Source: Mycolicibacterium sp. GF69 (GTDB lineage Bacteria; Actinomycetota; Actinomycetes; Mycobacteriales; Mycobacteriaceae). From it: DNA of 64,000 bases. The stretch spans positions 62,001 through 126,000 of the forward strand of contig NZ_QMEW01000008.1 in the NCBI RefSeq assembly GCF_003284965.1, written 5' to 3'. The notes under the pieces are model-generated. The model saw only the letters and a program-made list of their open reading frames with translations, had not been told where the DNA came from and did no database searches. Below are positions 42,201 through 53,946 of this stretch, piece by piece (the first letter of the stretch is position 1; each line of letters starts with the position of its first letter). The position numbers and the translations under genes were made by a program.

Positions 42201-45200
42201 GCTGGCAGCCCGCGTGCCCCTTCGCCGATACGCGGCGCGAGTTGGGCAACTGTGGAGGCATCGAACAACACACGCACCGCAACGTCGACGTCGAGTGCGG
42301 TGTTGATCGCGGCGATCACGCGCATCGCCGAGAGCGAGTCCCCGCCGAGGTCGAAGAACGAGTCGTCGACTCCGACCCGCTCCAATCCCAGTACCTGAGC
42401 GTAGATCCCGGCCAGGATTTCCTCGACCGCAGTGCTCGGGGCGCGGTAGCTGTCGTCTTCGTCGTACTCGGGTGCGGGCAACGCGCGCTTGTCGAGTTTG
42501 CCGTTGACCGTCAGCGGCAGTGCGTCGATGAGGACCACCGCGGTCGGCACCATGTAGGCCGGTAGTCGGTCGGAGAGTAGGGCGCGAAGCTGTGCCGGAT
42601 CGGCGTTCCCCGTGACGTAGCCGACCAGACGTTTCTCGCCGGCGCGGTCGTCGCGGGCGACTACCGCGGCCTGATCCACTCCCGCCAGGGCGGTCAGCGC
42701 GGCCTGGATCTCACCCAGCTCGATGCGGTAGCCACGAATCTTGACCTGCTCATCGGCACGACCGACATAACGCAGTTGTCCATCGGTACCCCACGACACC
42801 AGATCTCCGGTGCGGTACATCCGATGACCCGGGGCCCCAAAGGGACATGCCACGAACCGGGAGGCGCTCAATCCCGCCCGGCCCACATAACCGACGCCCA
42901 CCCCGGAACCGGCCACATACAATTCCCCGACCACCCCGGCCGGCACCGCCCGCAACCGGGCGTCGAGCACGAACAACGCCGCCCCGGGCACCGGCAGGCC
43001 GATCGGAACGTCCACCGATCCCGCGACCAGCGGTGCGCTGATGGTGGCATACACCGTGGTCTCCGTCGGTCCGTAACCGTTGATCATCACGCGTCCCGAC
43101 GCCCACTGCTCCACCACGTCCGGCGGACACGGTTCGGCGGCGATCATCAACGCCGTCCGGTCCAGATCCTTCGACGAGAGCATCCCCACCGCCGACGGCG
43201 TCTGGCTGAGCACGGTGACACCTTCGGCGACCAGCAGCGCGTGCAGATCTCGTGGGGATCGGGTCACCTCGTCGGGCACCACCACCAGCCGCCCACCGAA
43301 CAGCAACGCACCCCAAATCTCCCACACCGAGTAGTCGAAGGCATACGAATGGCACTGGGACCACACCAGATCCGGACCCATGTCAAGACCCACCTCGAGA
43401 CCGTCGAACAGCCGAGTCACATTGTGGTGGGTGACCGCCACCCCCTTCGGCGTTCCGGTGGTACCCGAGGTGTAGATGATGTGCGCGATATCCTCTGCCG
43501 CTGGGCCGGGCAACGAGGTCGAAGGATATGAGTCGACGCGCGGATCGGCGGCATCGACGACCTTGAGTCCCAAGCCATCCAAGCGTTCACCCAACACTGT
43601 GGAGGTGACAGCTGCGACCGGCGCGGAATCTGCCACCATGAACGCGATCCGCGCCACGGGCACCGACGGATCGATCGGCAGATAGGCCGCCCCCGTCTTG
43701 AGCACCGCCAGGATCGCGATGATTGCCTCGGCCGACCGGTCGAGCAGCATTGCCACACAACGCGCCGGGCCCGCACCTTCACCGACCAACAAGTGCGCCA
43801 GCCTATTTGACGCCTCATTGAGTTCACGGTAGGTCAACGACCGACCTGCGAAAGTCAACGCCGCCGCATCCGGTGCAAGTGCCACCTGCTCAGCGAACAC
43901 CGCAGGAATCGACAAACCGACCACCGGCTGGGCCAACACCGCCCGGTTGCCGATCTCGTCGAGCAGCGCGTGCTCAGCGGCGTCGAGCACATCCAGCGAC
44001 GACAACGCCTGGGTCGGATCGGCGGTGATCACCAGCAGTACCCGTTCCAGCCGCCTGATCAGAGCCTCGATGCTGCCGGTGTCGAACACATCGGTGCGGA
44101 ACTCCACCATTCCCGAAATCCCTGCCGGCGCACCGGCTTCCGTCCAACGCTCGGCCAAAGAGAACACCAGATCCATGCGGGCGGTGCAGGTGTCTGCGGG
44201 CAATGGGGTGACCTCGACATTGCCTAACCGGAGGCCGGCCGCGGGGCCGCTGCTGTGCCATGGCAGGTTCTGCCAGGTGATCATCACCTGAACCAGCGGA
44301 TGATGAGTAAGCGATCGGATCGGGTTGAGCCGATCCACCAGCAACTCGAAAGGCACATCCCGGTGCTCGTAGGCGGTCAGACCGCGTCGGCGTACTTGAT
44401 CCAGTACCCCAGCGACGTCGTGTTCTTCGCTCAGGTCGACCCGCAGCACCAAGGTGTTGACGAAGAAACCGACAAGTTCATCGAGTGCCGGATCACCACG
44501 TCCAGCGATAGCGACACCTAGAGCCACATCGCTGCTGCCGCTCATTTCGGACAGGAGCACAGCCAACGCAGCCTGGATCACCATGAAGCTGGTGGCGTTG
44601 TGTTCCCGGGCCACCCGGTCCACCTGTTGCTGCAGCTGCGCTGACCAGTCCACCGATACGCTGGCCCCGCGGTGATCGGCCACCGGCGGATAGGGCCGAT
44701 CGGTGGGCAGCGCCAGCCGTTCGGGCAGACCGGTCAGAGTTCGTTCCCAATAAGCGATCTGAGCGCTGATAGGACTGCTTGCGTCGTCGAGATCACCCAG
44801 ATGCGCGCGCTGCCACAGCGTGTAGTCGATGTACTGCACCGCCAACGGCTCCCAGTCCGGACTCCGCCCGGCGCACCGGCTGTCGTATGCGACGCCGAGA
44901 TCACGCACCAACGGGATGATCGACCAACCGTCGGCAGCGATATGGTGCACGACCGCGACAAGTACATGCTCATCGTCGAGGGTACGGAAAAGCATTGAGC
45001 GCAGTGGAATCTCGGTGGCGAGGTCAAAGTTGTGACGCGCGGCCGCGCCTATCGCCTCACTGAGCCGGGCCTTCGGCCAGCCATCGGCATCGACGACCTG
45101 CCAACCGAAGTCGGACTCGGCGGGCGATGTCACCACCTGACGGGGAATGCCGTCGTCTGTCACGAACAGGGTGCGCAGGCTCTCATGCCGGCTCACCACA

Positions 45201-48200
45201 TCGGCGAGCGCTGCGCCCAGTGCCTCCGCATCCAGCTTCCCGGACAGTCGCAGGGCGACCGCCATGTTGTAGATCGCGGACGGACCTTGCAGCTGATCGA
45301 GGAACCACAACCGATTCTGAGCGAACGACAATGGCACCCGCTCGGGACGCGGCATCGCCTGCAGGGGTGCGTGGGCCGCACCATCATGGTGCTTCCGATT
45401 CAGGCGGTCGGCGAGGGCTCCGACGCTGGGGGCGTCGAACAGATACCGCACGGGAACTTCTCGATCCAGGGCGGCTTGCAGGCGCGCGCTGACGCGGATC
45501 GCGATCAGCGAATCTCCACCCAACGCGAAGAAGTCGTCGTCGATCCCCACTCGGTCGACGCCCAATACCTCGGCGAAGATGTCCGCGACGACTCGTTCCA
45601 TCCGGGTTTGCGGCTCCCGGAACGGTGTGGCGGCAATCACCGGTTCGGGCAGCGCCTTTCGGTCGATTTTGCCCGAGGAAGTCATGGGAAACGCGTCAAG
45701 CACCACGAAGTGGGCCGGGACCATGTAGTCGGGAAGCCGGGAGCTCATCCACTGACGCACCGCATTGATCTTGGTGTTGGTGTGCGGATCGTTCGCGTAC
45801 GCGCTCGGCCCGGAATGGGCGGAGGTGAGATACAGGTCGCACAGCGCCGGCGGGTGTTCGACGTCTGCGGGACGCGTGAAGACCGCGTCCAGAGTGCCCG
45901 GTTGGGCGCCCCAGGTGACTGCGACTCGGTACCCGTTGGTTTCACCGAGGCGGTGCAGTTGCTCGGGGGTGACCGCCTCAGGCGCTCCGGTAGCGCAAGC
46001 CAGCGCATCGCTCAGCGACAGCCCTTCCGCCAGGTGCTGTTCGAGGCGGACGTCGCTGATGACCCCCGCGTGCGGGATCGCTGTGATACGCACTGTGTCC
46101 GGATGTTCTGCCGTCAAGGTGGCGTGCAGACCGTCGAGGCCTTCGCCCGAGGTCCACTCCCGCGTGGGTGCATCGGCGAGCGAGCGCACTGCGGCGGGCG
46201 TCTTGTAGACGATGACCTCGTAGCGGTAGCGGGTCAGCTCGTTGTCGGCGGCTCCACGCTTGACTTGAATGTCCAGGCCGTCCGCCGACGCATGCCCAGC
46301 GGCCCAAGAGGTGAAGAACTCTGGCGCCAGCAGCAATTCGGGCTCACCCAGGATGGTTCGCTGCACCCGGTGCCGGATGTCCGCGGTGTCGGCGCCCGGT
46401 GCCTGGGCCAGCGCGACACCAGTCTGGAACGCGCTCTGCAGGGTGTAGTTGCGTACGTCGCCGATGAACAGCGCTCCTCCGGGCGCCAGCAGATCGACCG
46501 CGGTGTCGAGGACGTCGACCAGGTATTGCGCGCTGGGAAAGTACTGGATGACGGAGTTGACGATGATGGTGTCGAAGAACCCCTGCGGAAGTGCTCCGGC
46601 AATGTGCGCGGGCTGAGTCAACAGCTCGACCCGTTCTCCCCACGGCTGCGCGGCCACCGCCGACTGCAGTTTGCGGATGGTGGGCGCGGAAAAGTCTGTG
46701 CCCCAATACTTTTCGCACGCGGGAGCGATTTGCGACAGCACCAGACCCGAGCCCACGCCGATCTCCAACACTCGCCGTGGCCGCAACTCCATGATGCGGT
46801 CCACAGTGGCCGACCGCCACTGCTGCATCTCCGCCAGGGGTATCGGCTCATCGGTGTAGCTGCTGTTCCAGCCCCGGAAATCGCTGCCGAACTCCGGCGC
46901 TTCGATGTCGGCGTCGTACAGCTCGTCGTAGATGTTCTGCCACTGCTCGACGGTTTGGCTCTCGTCATCGGCGGCGGTGGCGTGCTCCAAGCTCATGTAG
47001 GCCACCAGATGCTCGCCGGTGTCGCTGGTGTGTAGACGGGCCGCGGCCCGCGTGACCTGCGGGCAAGCCAACAGTGTGTTTTCCACCTCGCCAAGTTCCA
47101 GGCGCTGCCCGCGTAGCTTGACCTGCGCGTCGGCACGGCCCAGATAGTCCAGCGTGCCGTCCGCGGTCCAGCGCACCACGTCACCGGTGCGATACATCCG
47201 CATACCCGCGGCGCCATGAGGGTCGGCGACGAACCGCTCCGCGGTCAGCGCCGGGCGGCCGACATAGCCGCGCGCCACGGCGGGACCTGCCAGATACAGC
47301 TCGCCGGCCACCCCGATGGGCGCGGGCTTGAGTCGAGCGTCCAACACCAGCGCGGTAACCCCATCGATCGGGGTCCCGATGCGCACCGGTTCTCCGACCC
47401 CCAACGCATCACACGTGGCCCAGATGGTCGCCTCGGTCGGTCCGTAGGCGTTGAACATGCGGCGGCCCGGCGCCCAGCTGGCGACCAGTTCCGCGGGACA
47501 CGCCTCTCCACCGGTCACAAGCGTGTCGAGACCGGGTACCCGCGCCTGTTCCAGCGTGGAGAGCACCGTCGGAGTCAACAATGCGGCGTCGACCCGATGT
47601 GCCCGCAGGACATCGGTCAACGCCTCCCCGGCGTAGGCGTCGTGTGCAGCCACGACCAACGTCGCGCGTGAGCCCACTGCCCACATCCACTCGAAGATGG
47701 AGGCATCGAAAGTCGGTGCGGCGACCATCAAAACGCGCGAGCCGGCGCCCAGCCCGAATCGATCGCGGTGGGCTGCAGCCACGCCCGGCAGGCCGGCGTG
47801 GCTGACGACGACGCCCTTCGGCACACCGGTGGAACCCGATGTGAAGATCACATACGCGGCGTTGTCCACAGACAGTGGTGCCAATCGATCGGCATCGGTG
47901 ATCGGGTCCGCGCTGTGCGGCGACAGGTCCAAACCGTCGATGCGCAAGACCGGCCGCGAGGCCGCTCCCGCCAGAACCTCTGTGCTACAAGTCAACACGC
48001 ACACCGCAGCCACCGCGTCCAGCACCGCGGCGACGCGCTCGGTCGGATAAGCAGGGTCCAGCGGCACATAGGATCCACCGGCCTTGAGCACCGCCCACCA
48101 CGCTACGATCAACTCCGCGCGGCGGTCCATCGCCACGGCCACCGCGCATTCCGGTCCCACTCCGGCCTCGATGAGCACCCGCGCCACCCGCGTCGACCAC

Positions 48201-51200
48201 TCATCGAGCACCCGATACGAGAACTGCCGCTCACCGTCGACGACGGCCAAGGCGTCGGGACTGTCGGCCACCGCGGCCGCCAGCAGTTCGGGAGCCAGCC
48301 CCACCGGCGCGTGCAGCTGCGCACCCGACCACCGCGATAGCACAAGGTCGCGTTCACCGGCGGCGAGCAACGCGACGTCGCCCACGGGCACCGAGGCGTC
48401 GGCCACGACCGCCTCGAGCACTCTCTCGAACCAGCCGACCATCCGCTCGATGGTCGACCTCTCGTAGAGGTCTGTGGCATACGTGACCATGCCGGTGGCC
48501 ATCGGCGCATTGGGACCAGCCGACTCACTGAGTTGGATGTCCAGGTCGAATTTGGCGGTGCGGGTGTCCATTTCGACGAGCTCGAGACTGACTCCCTCGA
48601 GCGCGATATCGGGCCGCACATTGTTCTGGAACGCCAGCGCCACCTGAAACAGCGGGTGATGCGATGTGGAACGCACCGGGTTGAGCTGCTCGACCAGCAA
48701 CTCGAACGGCACATCCTGGTTGGAGTAGGCATCCAACGCCTTCTGGCGCACCCGCTCGAGCACCTCGCCGAACGAGTCCTTCGAATTCACCGGGACCCGC
48801 AACACCCATGTGTTGACGAAGAATCCGACCAGATCGTCGAGTGCGGCGTCGGACCGCCCGGCGATAGGCGAGCCCATCACGACGTCGTCACCGGCCCCGG
48901 CGCGGTGCAACACCACCGCCAGGACGGCCTGCATGACCATCGAGGCAGTCGTCTTGTGCGCCGCCGCCAGCGCCTTGACCTCAGCCCACAGCGGCGCGTC
49001 GATACGCAGTTCCACCCCGCCGCCGCGATAACTGGGCACCGCCGGACGCGGGCGATCCGCCGGGAGCGATGCCACTTCCGGCAAACCAGCCAGCTCCGCT
49101 CGCCAATAGCCCAGCTGCGCAGCGATCACACTGTCGGGATCGGATTCGACTCCCAACCAGTCTTGTTGCCACAGCGTGTAATCGGCGTATTGCACCGCTA
49201 GCGGCGACCAGCCCGGCTCCTGCCCCTGCCGACGTGCCCGATACGCCTCGGCCACGTCACGCACCATCGGTGCGAACGACCAACCGTCAAATGCAATGTG
49301 GTGTACGACGATTCCGAGCACATGCTGATTTGGGCCCACCGCATAAACTTGTGCGCGCAGCGGGATCTCGCCGGCCAGATCGAATCGATATTGCGCCAAG
49401 GTCGCCAGTTCGGCAGGGAGCTCGTCTCCGGATAGGGACGTCACCGCGTTGCCGCCGCGCCGCCACATCCCCGATGTCGCCGGCAGCACACGCTGATACG
49501 GCTCACCGTCAACGTCGGGGAAGACGGTGCGCAGCGATTCATGGCGGCCGACCACGTCGTCCAGCGCCGCCTCGAGTGCCTGCACATCAAGCGGGCCGCC
49601 GATCCTCAGTGCGGTCGGCATGTTGTAGGTCGCAACCCCGCCCTCGAAGCGGTTGAGGAACCACAACCGGCTCTGGGCATACGACAGGGGCACAGTCGTC
49701 GGGCGCTTTACCGCGACCAACGGCTCGCGCCGGTCGCCGTCGTCGGTCACCCGATGTGCCAGCTGTGCCACGGTGGGCGAGTCGAACACTGCGCGCACTG
49801 AAAGGTGCGCATTCAGGGCGGTGTTAATCATGCCGACCAGGCGCATCGCCAGGATGCTGTCCCCGCCCATTTCGAAGAAGGAATCCTCGACCCCTACGCG
49901 CTCGAGCCCGAGCACCTGGCCGTAGATGCCGACCAGGATCTCTTCGGCCGGCGTGGCGGGGGCACGGTACGCGCCGGCGTGGTATTCCGGTGCCGGCAGA
50001 GCGGGTCTGTCGAGTTTGCCGTTGACGGTCAATGGCAACGCGTCGAGCACCACGACGGCCGCCGGCACCATGTAGGCGGGCAGCTGCGCAGCCAACTTGG
50101 CCCGTAACTGCTCAGGATTGACTGTGGGGGAAGCGGTTTCAGCGACATAGGCAACCAGGCGCTTGTCGCCGGGACGATCCTCGCGGACGACGACCGCCGC
50201 CTGCGCAACGTCGTCGAATGCGCCCAACACCGCCTGGATTTCGCCCAGTTCGATGCGGTACCCGCGAATCTTCACCTGTTCATCGATGCGCCCCAGATAC
50301 TGCAGTTGGCCGTCATCGCCCCACCGCACCAGGTCACCAGTGCGATACATCCGTTGCCCTGGCTGTCCCGCTCCTGCGAACGGACAGGCGACGAATCGTG
50401 ATCCGGTCAACCCAGGACGGCGCACGTATCCGACACTCACGCCGCGGCCGGCCACATACAGCTCGCCAACCACACCTACCGGCACCGGACGCAACCACGC
50501 GTCGAGTGCGAACAACGCGGCGCCCGGCACCGGCACTCCGATGGGCACCGACTCCGGGCCCGACGCCAATGGCCCACTCATCGCCGAATACACCGTGGCC
50601 TCCGTCGGGCCGTAGGCGTTGATCATCACGCGCGCGGACGCCCAGCGGCTGACCAAGTCCGGAGTGCAAGCCTCACCGGCCACCACGAGAGCCATCGATT
50701 CCAGCCCCTGCGACGGCAACATCCCCGCTGCGGATGGCGTCTGACACAGCACACTGACTTTCTCGGTGACCAGCAACGCGTGGAAATCATCCGGCGAAGC
50801 CGCCACCGACTCGGGTACCACTACGAGCCGCCCACCACCCAGCAGCGCGCCCCAGATCTCCCAGCACGACACGTCGAAGGCATACGAATGCCACTGCGTC
50901 CACACCTGACCCGGTGCGATCAGCGTCTGATCCGCTGACTGCAGCAGCTGGGCGACGCTGCCGTGGGTCACGGCAACGCCCTTCGGCACGCCGGTGGTGC
51001 CGGAGGTGTAGATGACGTAGGCGACATCATCTGCCGCAGGCACCGGCAAGCCGCCGGCGGGATGAGAGCCGATACGAGGATCGTCGATCGCGATCACCGG
51101 CACATCGAACCCGCTCAGCCGCTCGACCAACGTCGCGTTGGTGACCGCTGCCACCGGCGTGGCGTCTTCGAACATGAACCTGATCCGCGCTTCAGGATGC

Positions 51201-52822
51201 CCTGGGTCGATGGGCAGATATGCCGCCCCGGTCTTGAGGACGGCCAGTATCGCGATGATGGCCTCGGCGGATCGCCCAAACAGCAGGGCGACACACTCAC
51301 CTGGGCCCGCACCCCGTTCGGTCAACAGATGCGCGACCCGGTCCGCCGTCTCGTCGACCTCGCGGTAGGTCCATGACTGTTCCCCACAAACCAACGCCAC
51401 CGCCTGCGGGGCACGCGCCACCTGTCGGTCGAACAACGCGGGAATCGAAACCGGTGATGTGGCGGGAGCGGCAAGCACCGCCCGGTTACCCATCTCATCC
51501 AGTCGTTCGCGCTCGGCCACATCGAGCACACAGATCGAACGCAGTGTGCGTGAGGGGTCGGCCAACATCGCCGACAAGACCTGTTCCAACTGCGTTGCCA
51601 GATCGGCGACGTCGACACTCGAAAGCGGATGCGCACCGCCCGTGGTGCTCAGCGAAAGCTCCTCGCCCGCGCCGGAGAAGATGAACCCGAAGCCGCCCAT
51701 CCGGCCGGCATTGGTCAAGGATGCCGATGCCGGGACCCCACCGAAGTCCAAGCTGAACGATGCCGGGAGGAAGTTGATACTCACCCTGCTCGTCGACGCC
51801 CCAACGCCACGAGCGAGAGAATTGCGCTCAAGGCCATGTACCGGAAACCGTTGGTGCTTCAGCGCTTCCTGCATTCGTCCGTCGACGAGCTTGCAGAAAT
51901 CGGTAACAGTGGAATGCGGCGACAGCGGCAACACCAGCGGAACGATTCCAGCCAGCATCCCGGGCAGCGTCTTCGATTGCGGATGGACTCGCCTGCTGAC
52001 CGGGAAGTCGAGCACGACGTTCGAACCGTCAGCACACCAGTCCCGCACGACGAGTGCACACGCCGCGGTAATGACCGCATTCTGCGGCACGCGCCACAAG
52101 TCGGCGAGATCTTCGACGCCGCGAAGAATCCGACGCTCCAAAGGCACCGGCTCAGAAGGCTCCCGTTCACAGTTGTCCGCGGAGTGGGACACCTGGTACT
52201 TCAGGGCGGTTTCCTGCGGCAGGCGTTCCGTCCAGAAGGCGAGGTCCTCGAGGTAATCGTTCGAGGATTCGTACTTTGACTCGTAAGCAACCAAGTCCCG
52301 CAATGAACCGAACAGAGCGGGAGAAACGGCTGCGCCGGAGACCACTGCGGAGTAGAGCGACGCGATCCGTTGGCCGACCAACGCAATGCCGAATCCGTCA
52401 AGGACGATGTGGTGGCAGCATCCGAACAGGTAGAACTCATCCAGACGGGTCTTGAACAGGCCGAACCTGAACAGCGGGCCGGCCAGGGACATTGGTGTGC
52501 GCTCAAGCGAATCGGCGAGCCGACGGGCCTCCTGAGCGGGATCGAGCGCGCCACTGAGGTCATGGAACGTCACATCGACATCCGAGTAGTCGATCACCGT
52601 CTGCACGACCACGCCGTCTACTTCGGAGAACGCAGCTCTCAGTGGTTCGGCCTCGCGCACCACTCGGCGGATCGCCCACTCAAGAGCGTCTTGCTCTACC
52701 GGCCCATCGATTTTCACAAACAGGCCAAGTTGCCACTCCGTGCCGGCTTGCCCCATTTCCTGCGCGAGCCATATGTCTAGCTGCCCACGCGTGATCGGCA
52801 GCGACCCGTCATCAAGCTCCAT
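33281..52822 (-). CDS. non-ribosomal peptide synthetase A, modules 1-5 plus C domain of module 6 (6513 aa)
   Basis: First half of the assembly line. Domain order with approximate residues: starter C1 1-435, A1 438-955, T1 965-1018; C2 1035-1485, A2 1490-1940, N-methyltransferase 1955-2210, T2 2408-2470; C3 2490-2950, A3 2955-3455, T3 3462-3530; C4 3545-3998, A4 4005-4500, T4 4520-4590; C5 4600-5040, A5 5048-5515, N-methyltransferase 5518-5778, T5 5978-6045; C6 6060-6510. C1 (CHHIVLDG) diverges from the elongation C domains and resembles starter C domains that load a fatty acyl group, so the product is probably N-acylated. All C, A and T active-site motifs look intact. No epimerisation domain is present, so the residues are predicted to be L unless a dual-function C domain was missed. 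It starts 49 bp after mbtH, almost certainly in one operon. Confidence 0.97.
34665..39050 (-). other. NRPS module 5 (C-A-NMT-T), aliphatic-like
   Basis: Specificity code D-A-F-V-I-A-A-I-W-K, in an A domain of the same subtype as module 2 ([23 protein letters not shown]). A branched aliphatic residue is a tentative inference. The N-methyltransferase carries [12 protein letters not shown]. The C domain is of the MWRR subgroup. Confidence 0.85.
39055..42210 (-). other. NRPS module 4 (C-A-T)
   Basis: Specificity code D-F-W-T-V-G-V-M-W-K. The DFWxxG start resembles threonine codes but the VMW end does not, so the substrate is left open. The T domain reads GGDS. Confidence 0.8.
42215..45390 (-). 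other. NRPS module 3 (C-A-T)
   Basis: Specificity code D-Y-W-S-M-A-G-V-Y-K, not assigned. The sequence after A4 reads IAAEPC where most neighbours have AGEAC or GGEAL. The T domain reads GGDS. Confidence 0.8.
45395..49740 (-). other. NRPS module 2 (C-A-NMT-T), aliphatic-like
   Basis: Specificity code D-A-F-L-V-G-A-I-W-K. The DAF start and FDASIFE context resemble branched-aliphatic (Val/Leu/Ile) A domains; tentative. The N-methyltransferase ([12 protein letters not shown]) sits between A8 and the end of the A domain. The C domain is of the MWRR subgroup. Confidence 0.85.
49745..52822 (-). other. NRPS module 1, loading module with starter C (C-A-T)
   Basis: The starter C domain precedes A1 with code D-V-W-C-V-A-A-V-Y-K (unassigned). 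T1 reads FFEMGGDS, where other T domains have FFDLGG or FFALGG. A starter C implies transfer of an acyl group to the first amino acid. Confidence 0.85.
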
Positions 52823-52871
52823 CGGACCCCCAAAACCGCGGGTTTCTACCCTTAGCCCCCCGACCTTTTAA

Positions 52872-53096
52872 CTATTGACCGCGATCTTTTGCCAACCTGT
52901 CGCGCAGACTTTTCGGCCGAATATCAGGCCAGTTCTGTTCGATGTAGTCGAGACAGGCGGCACGGTCCGCTTCGCCGTAAACCACCCGCCAACCGGCTGG
53001 AACATCGGCAAAAGTCGGCCAAAGACTGTGCTGCTCCTCATCGTTAACCAGAACGACGAAGGTGCCGTTGTCGTCATCGAACGGATTGATGCTCAC
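52872..53096 (-). CDS. mbtH: MbtH-like protein (74 aa)
   Basis: A small soluble partner that binds and activates A domains of synthetases. The full family pattern is visible: [24 protein letters not shown], then [20 protein letters not shown], then NWPDIRP, with the three conserved Trp. The GTG start at 53096 is chosen because GAGGAG lies four bases upstream and it gives the usual length of about 70 residues; an ATG at 53147 would add 17 residues not typical of the family. It is followed by synthetase A after 49 bp, so it is the first gene of the synthetase operon and probably serves its 11 A domains. Confidence 0.95.
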   Translation of the reverse strand: MSINPFDDDNGTFVVLVNDEEQHSLWPTFADVPAGWRVVYGEADRAACLDYIEQNWPDIRPKSLRDRLAKDRGQ

Positions 53097-53250
53097 CCTG
53101 CTCCTCACGATCTTGTCGACATGGGTCCGTCGACGAATGTAGACCACCCAACGATAGATGAGGTGAGCAGTGACAGGTGTGGTTTCGGAAAGTTATCAGC
53201 GAACTAAGCAGCCCAAAATTGACGCGCTCAGCAACTAATACCCCAAGCTA

Positions 53251-53276
53251 GGGCCCCCGAGCGGCAGCGGGGGCCC
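53251..53276. terminator. strong GC hairpin, possible terminator or leader structure
   Basis: Perfect arms GGGCCCCCG (53251-53259) and CGGGGGCCC (53268-53276) with an 8-base loop. It lies about 670 bp past the mmpL stop and 155 bp before mbtH. There is no T run, but mycobacterial terminators often lack one. It could end the mmpL transcript or sit in the mbtH leader. Confidence 0.45.
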
Positions 53277-53665
53277 AATGACCAGCGTAGACAGCCTTTG
53301 ATCTTGTCAGTAGCACCGGCCGGGGACGAAAGCAACCCCTTCCGAGCGGCGATTTCATCATACTTGCTGACGCTGCGAGCGAACTAGATGCTGGCGCGGT
53401 GCCGTCGGCTAGCAAATCCGAGTAAGTAATGTGCGCGTTGGCCGCCAGCGCATCAGCGCATGACCTCGATTGCCCCGTCGGGCGCCAGATGAAGTCGGTG
53501 GCGCTTCGCCTCAGAGCGTCCAAACCGAGTTTGCCGTTCGGCGTTGCTGCCACCGCTTTCCAGCCAACGGACACGCACGACGTAAAACTTGATGGTGTCT
53601 CATAGCTGAAATACTCGCTAGAGGATCAGGAAAGGTTTCCCTGTCCCCGCGAACCGATTCAGTAG

Positions 53666-53881
53666 TTATTGCAGACGCTGATGAGCTGCTGCATACGCGA
53701 AGTATTGCTCTCGACCCGGTGAACTAGCGACCATCTCGGCCATGCGCCCCCGTTCATCGCGCCACACCAGCCACGGAGCCAGTCCCGCGAACGACTGTTT
53801 GATCATGTAGAGGACATCCCCTGCGTACTTTTGATATCCGAAACGCGAAGCTACTGGTTGACCAAGGCGATGTCCGACCAC
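53666..53881 (-). CDS. possible small hypothetical ORF (71 aa)
   Basis: A GTG-initiated frame on the operon strand ending 66 bp inside the spacer's right third, with segments such as YAGDVLYMIKQSFAGLAPWLVWRDERGRM cut here into YAGDVLYMIKQ and LAPWLVWRDERGR. No family is recognised. Third-position GC is lower than in neighbouring genes, so it may be a remnant or non-coding. Confidence 0.2.
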   Translation of the reverse strand: MVGHRLGQPVASRFGYQKYAGDVLYMIKQSFAGLAPWLVWRDERGRMAEMVASSPGREQYFAYAAAHQRLQ

Positions 53882-53946
53882 CTACTGGCGCTCGTTAGCC
53901 TCCGCATACCGTCTGCCACAAACAGTCACTCAGACCGAATCACACA

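Larger units (their letters stand above)
53097..53946. other. 850-bp spacer between mbtH and mmpL genes
   Basis: No convincing gene. It holds a strong 9-bp hairpin at 53251-53276. On the minus strand there are two open frames, 53248-53574 (108 aa) and 53666-53881 (71 aa, GTG start), both with weak codon bias and no recognised domain. The spacer probably carries the promoter of the mbtH-synthetase operon and separates it from the mmpS-mmpL operon. The open frames may be remnants of a lost gene. Confidence 0.55.

Noticed and set aside
45032..47035. 667-codon plus-strand open frame
   Set aside because: Antisense to module 2 of synthetase A (C3 through the N-methyltransferase); a composition shadow with no domain.
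53248..53574. 108-codon minus-strand frame in the spacer
   Set aside because: No family, poor codon bias, contains the hairpin at its 3' end; more likely spacer DNA or remnant.
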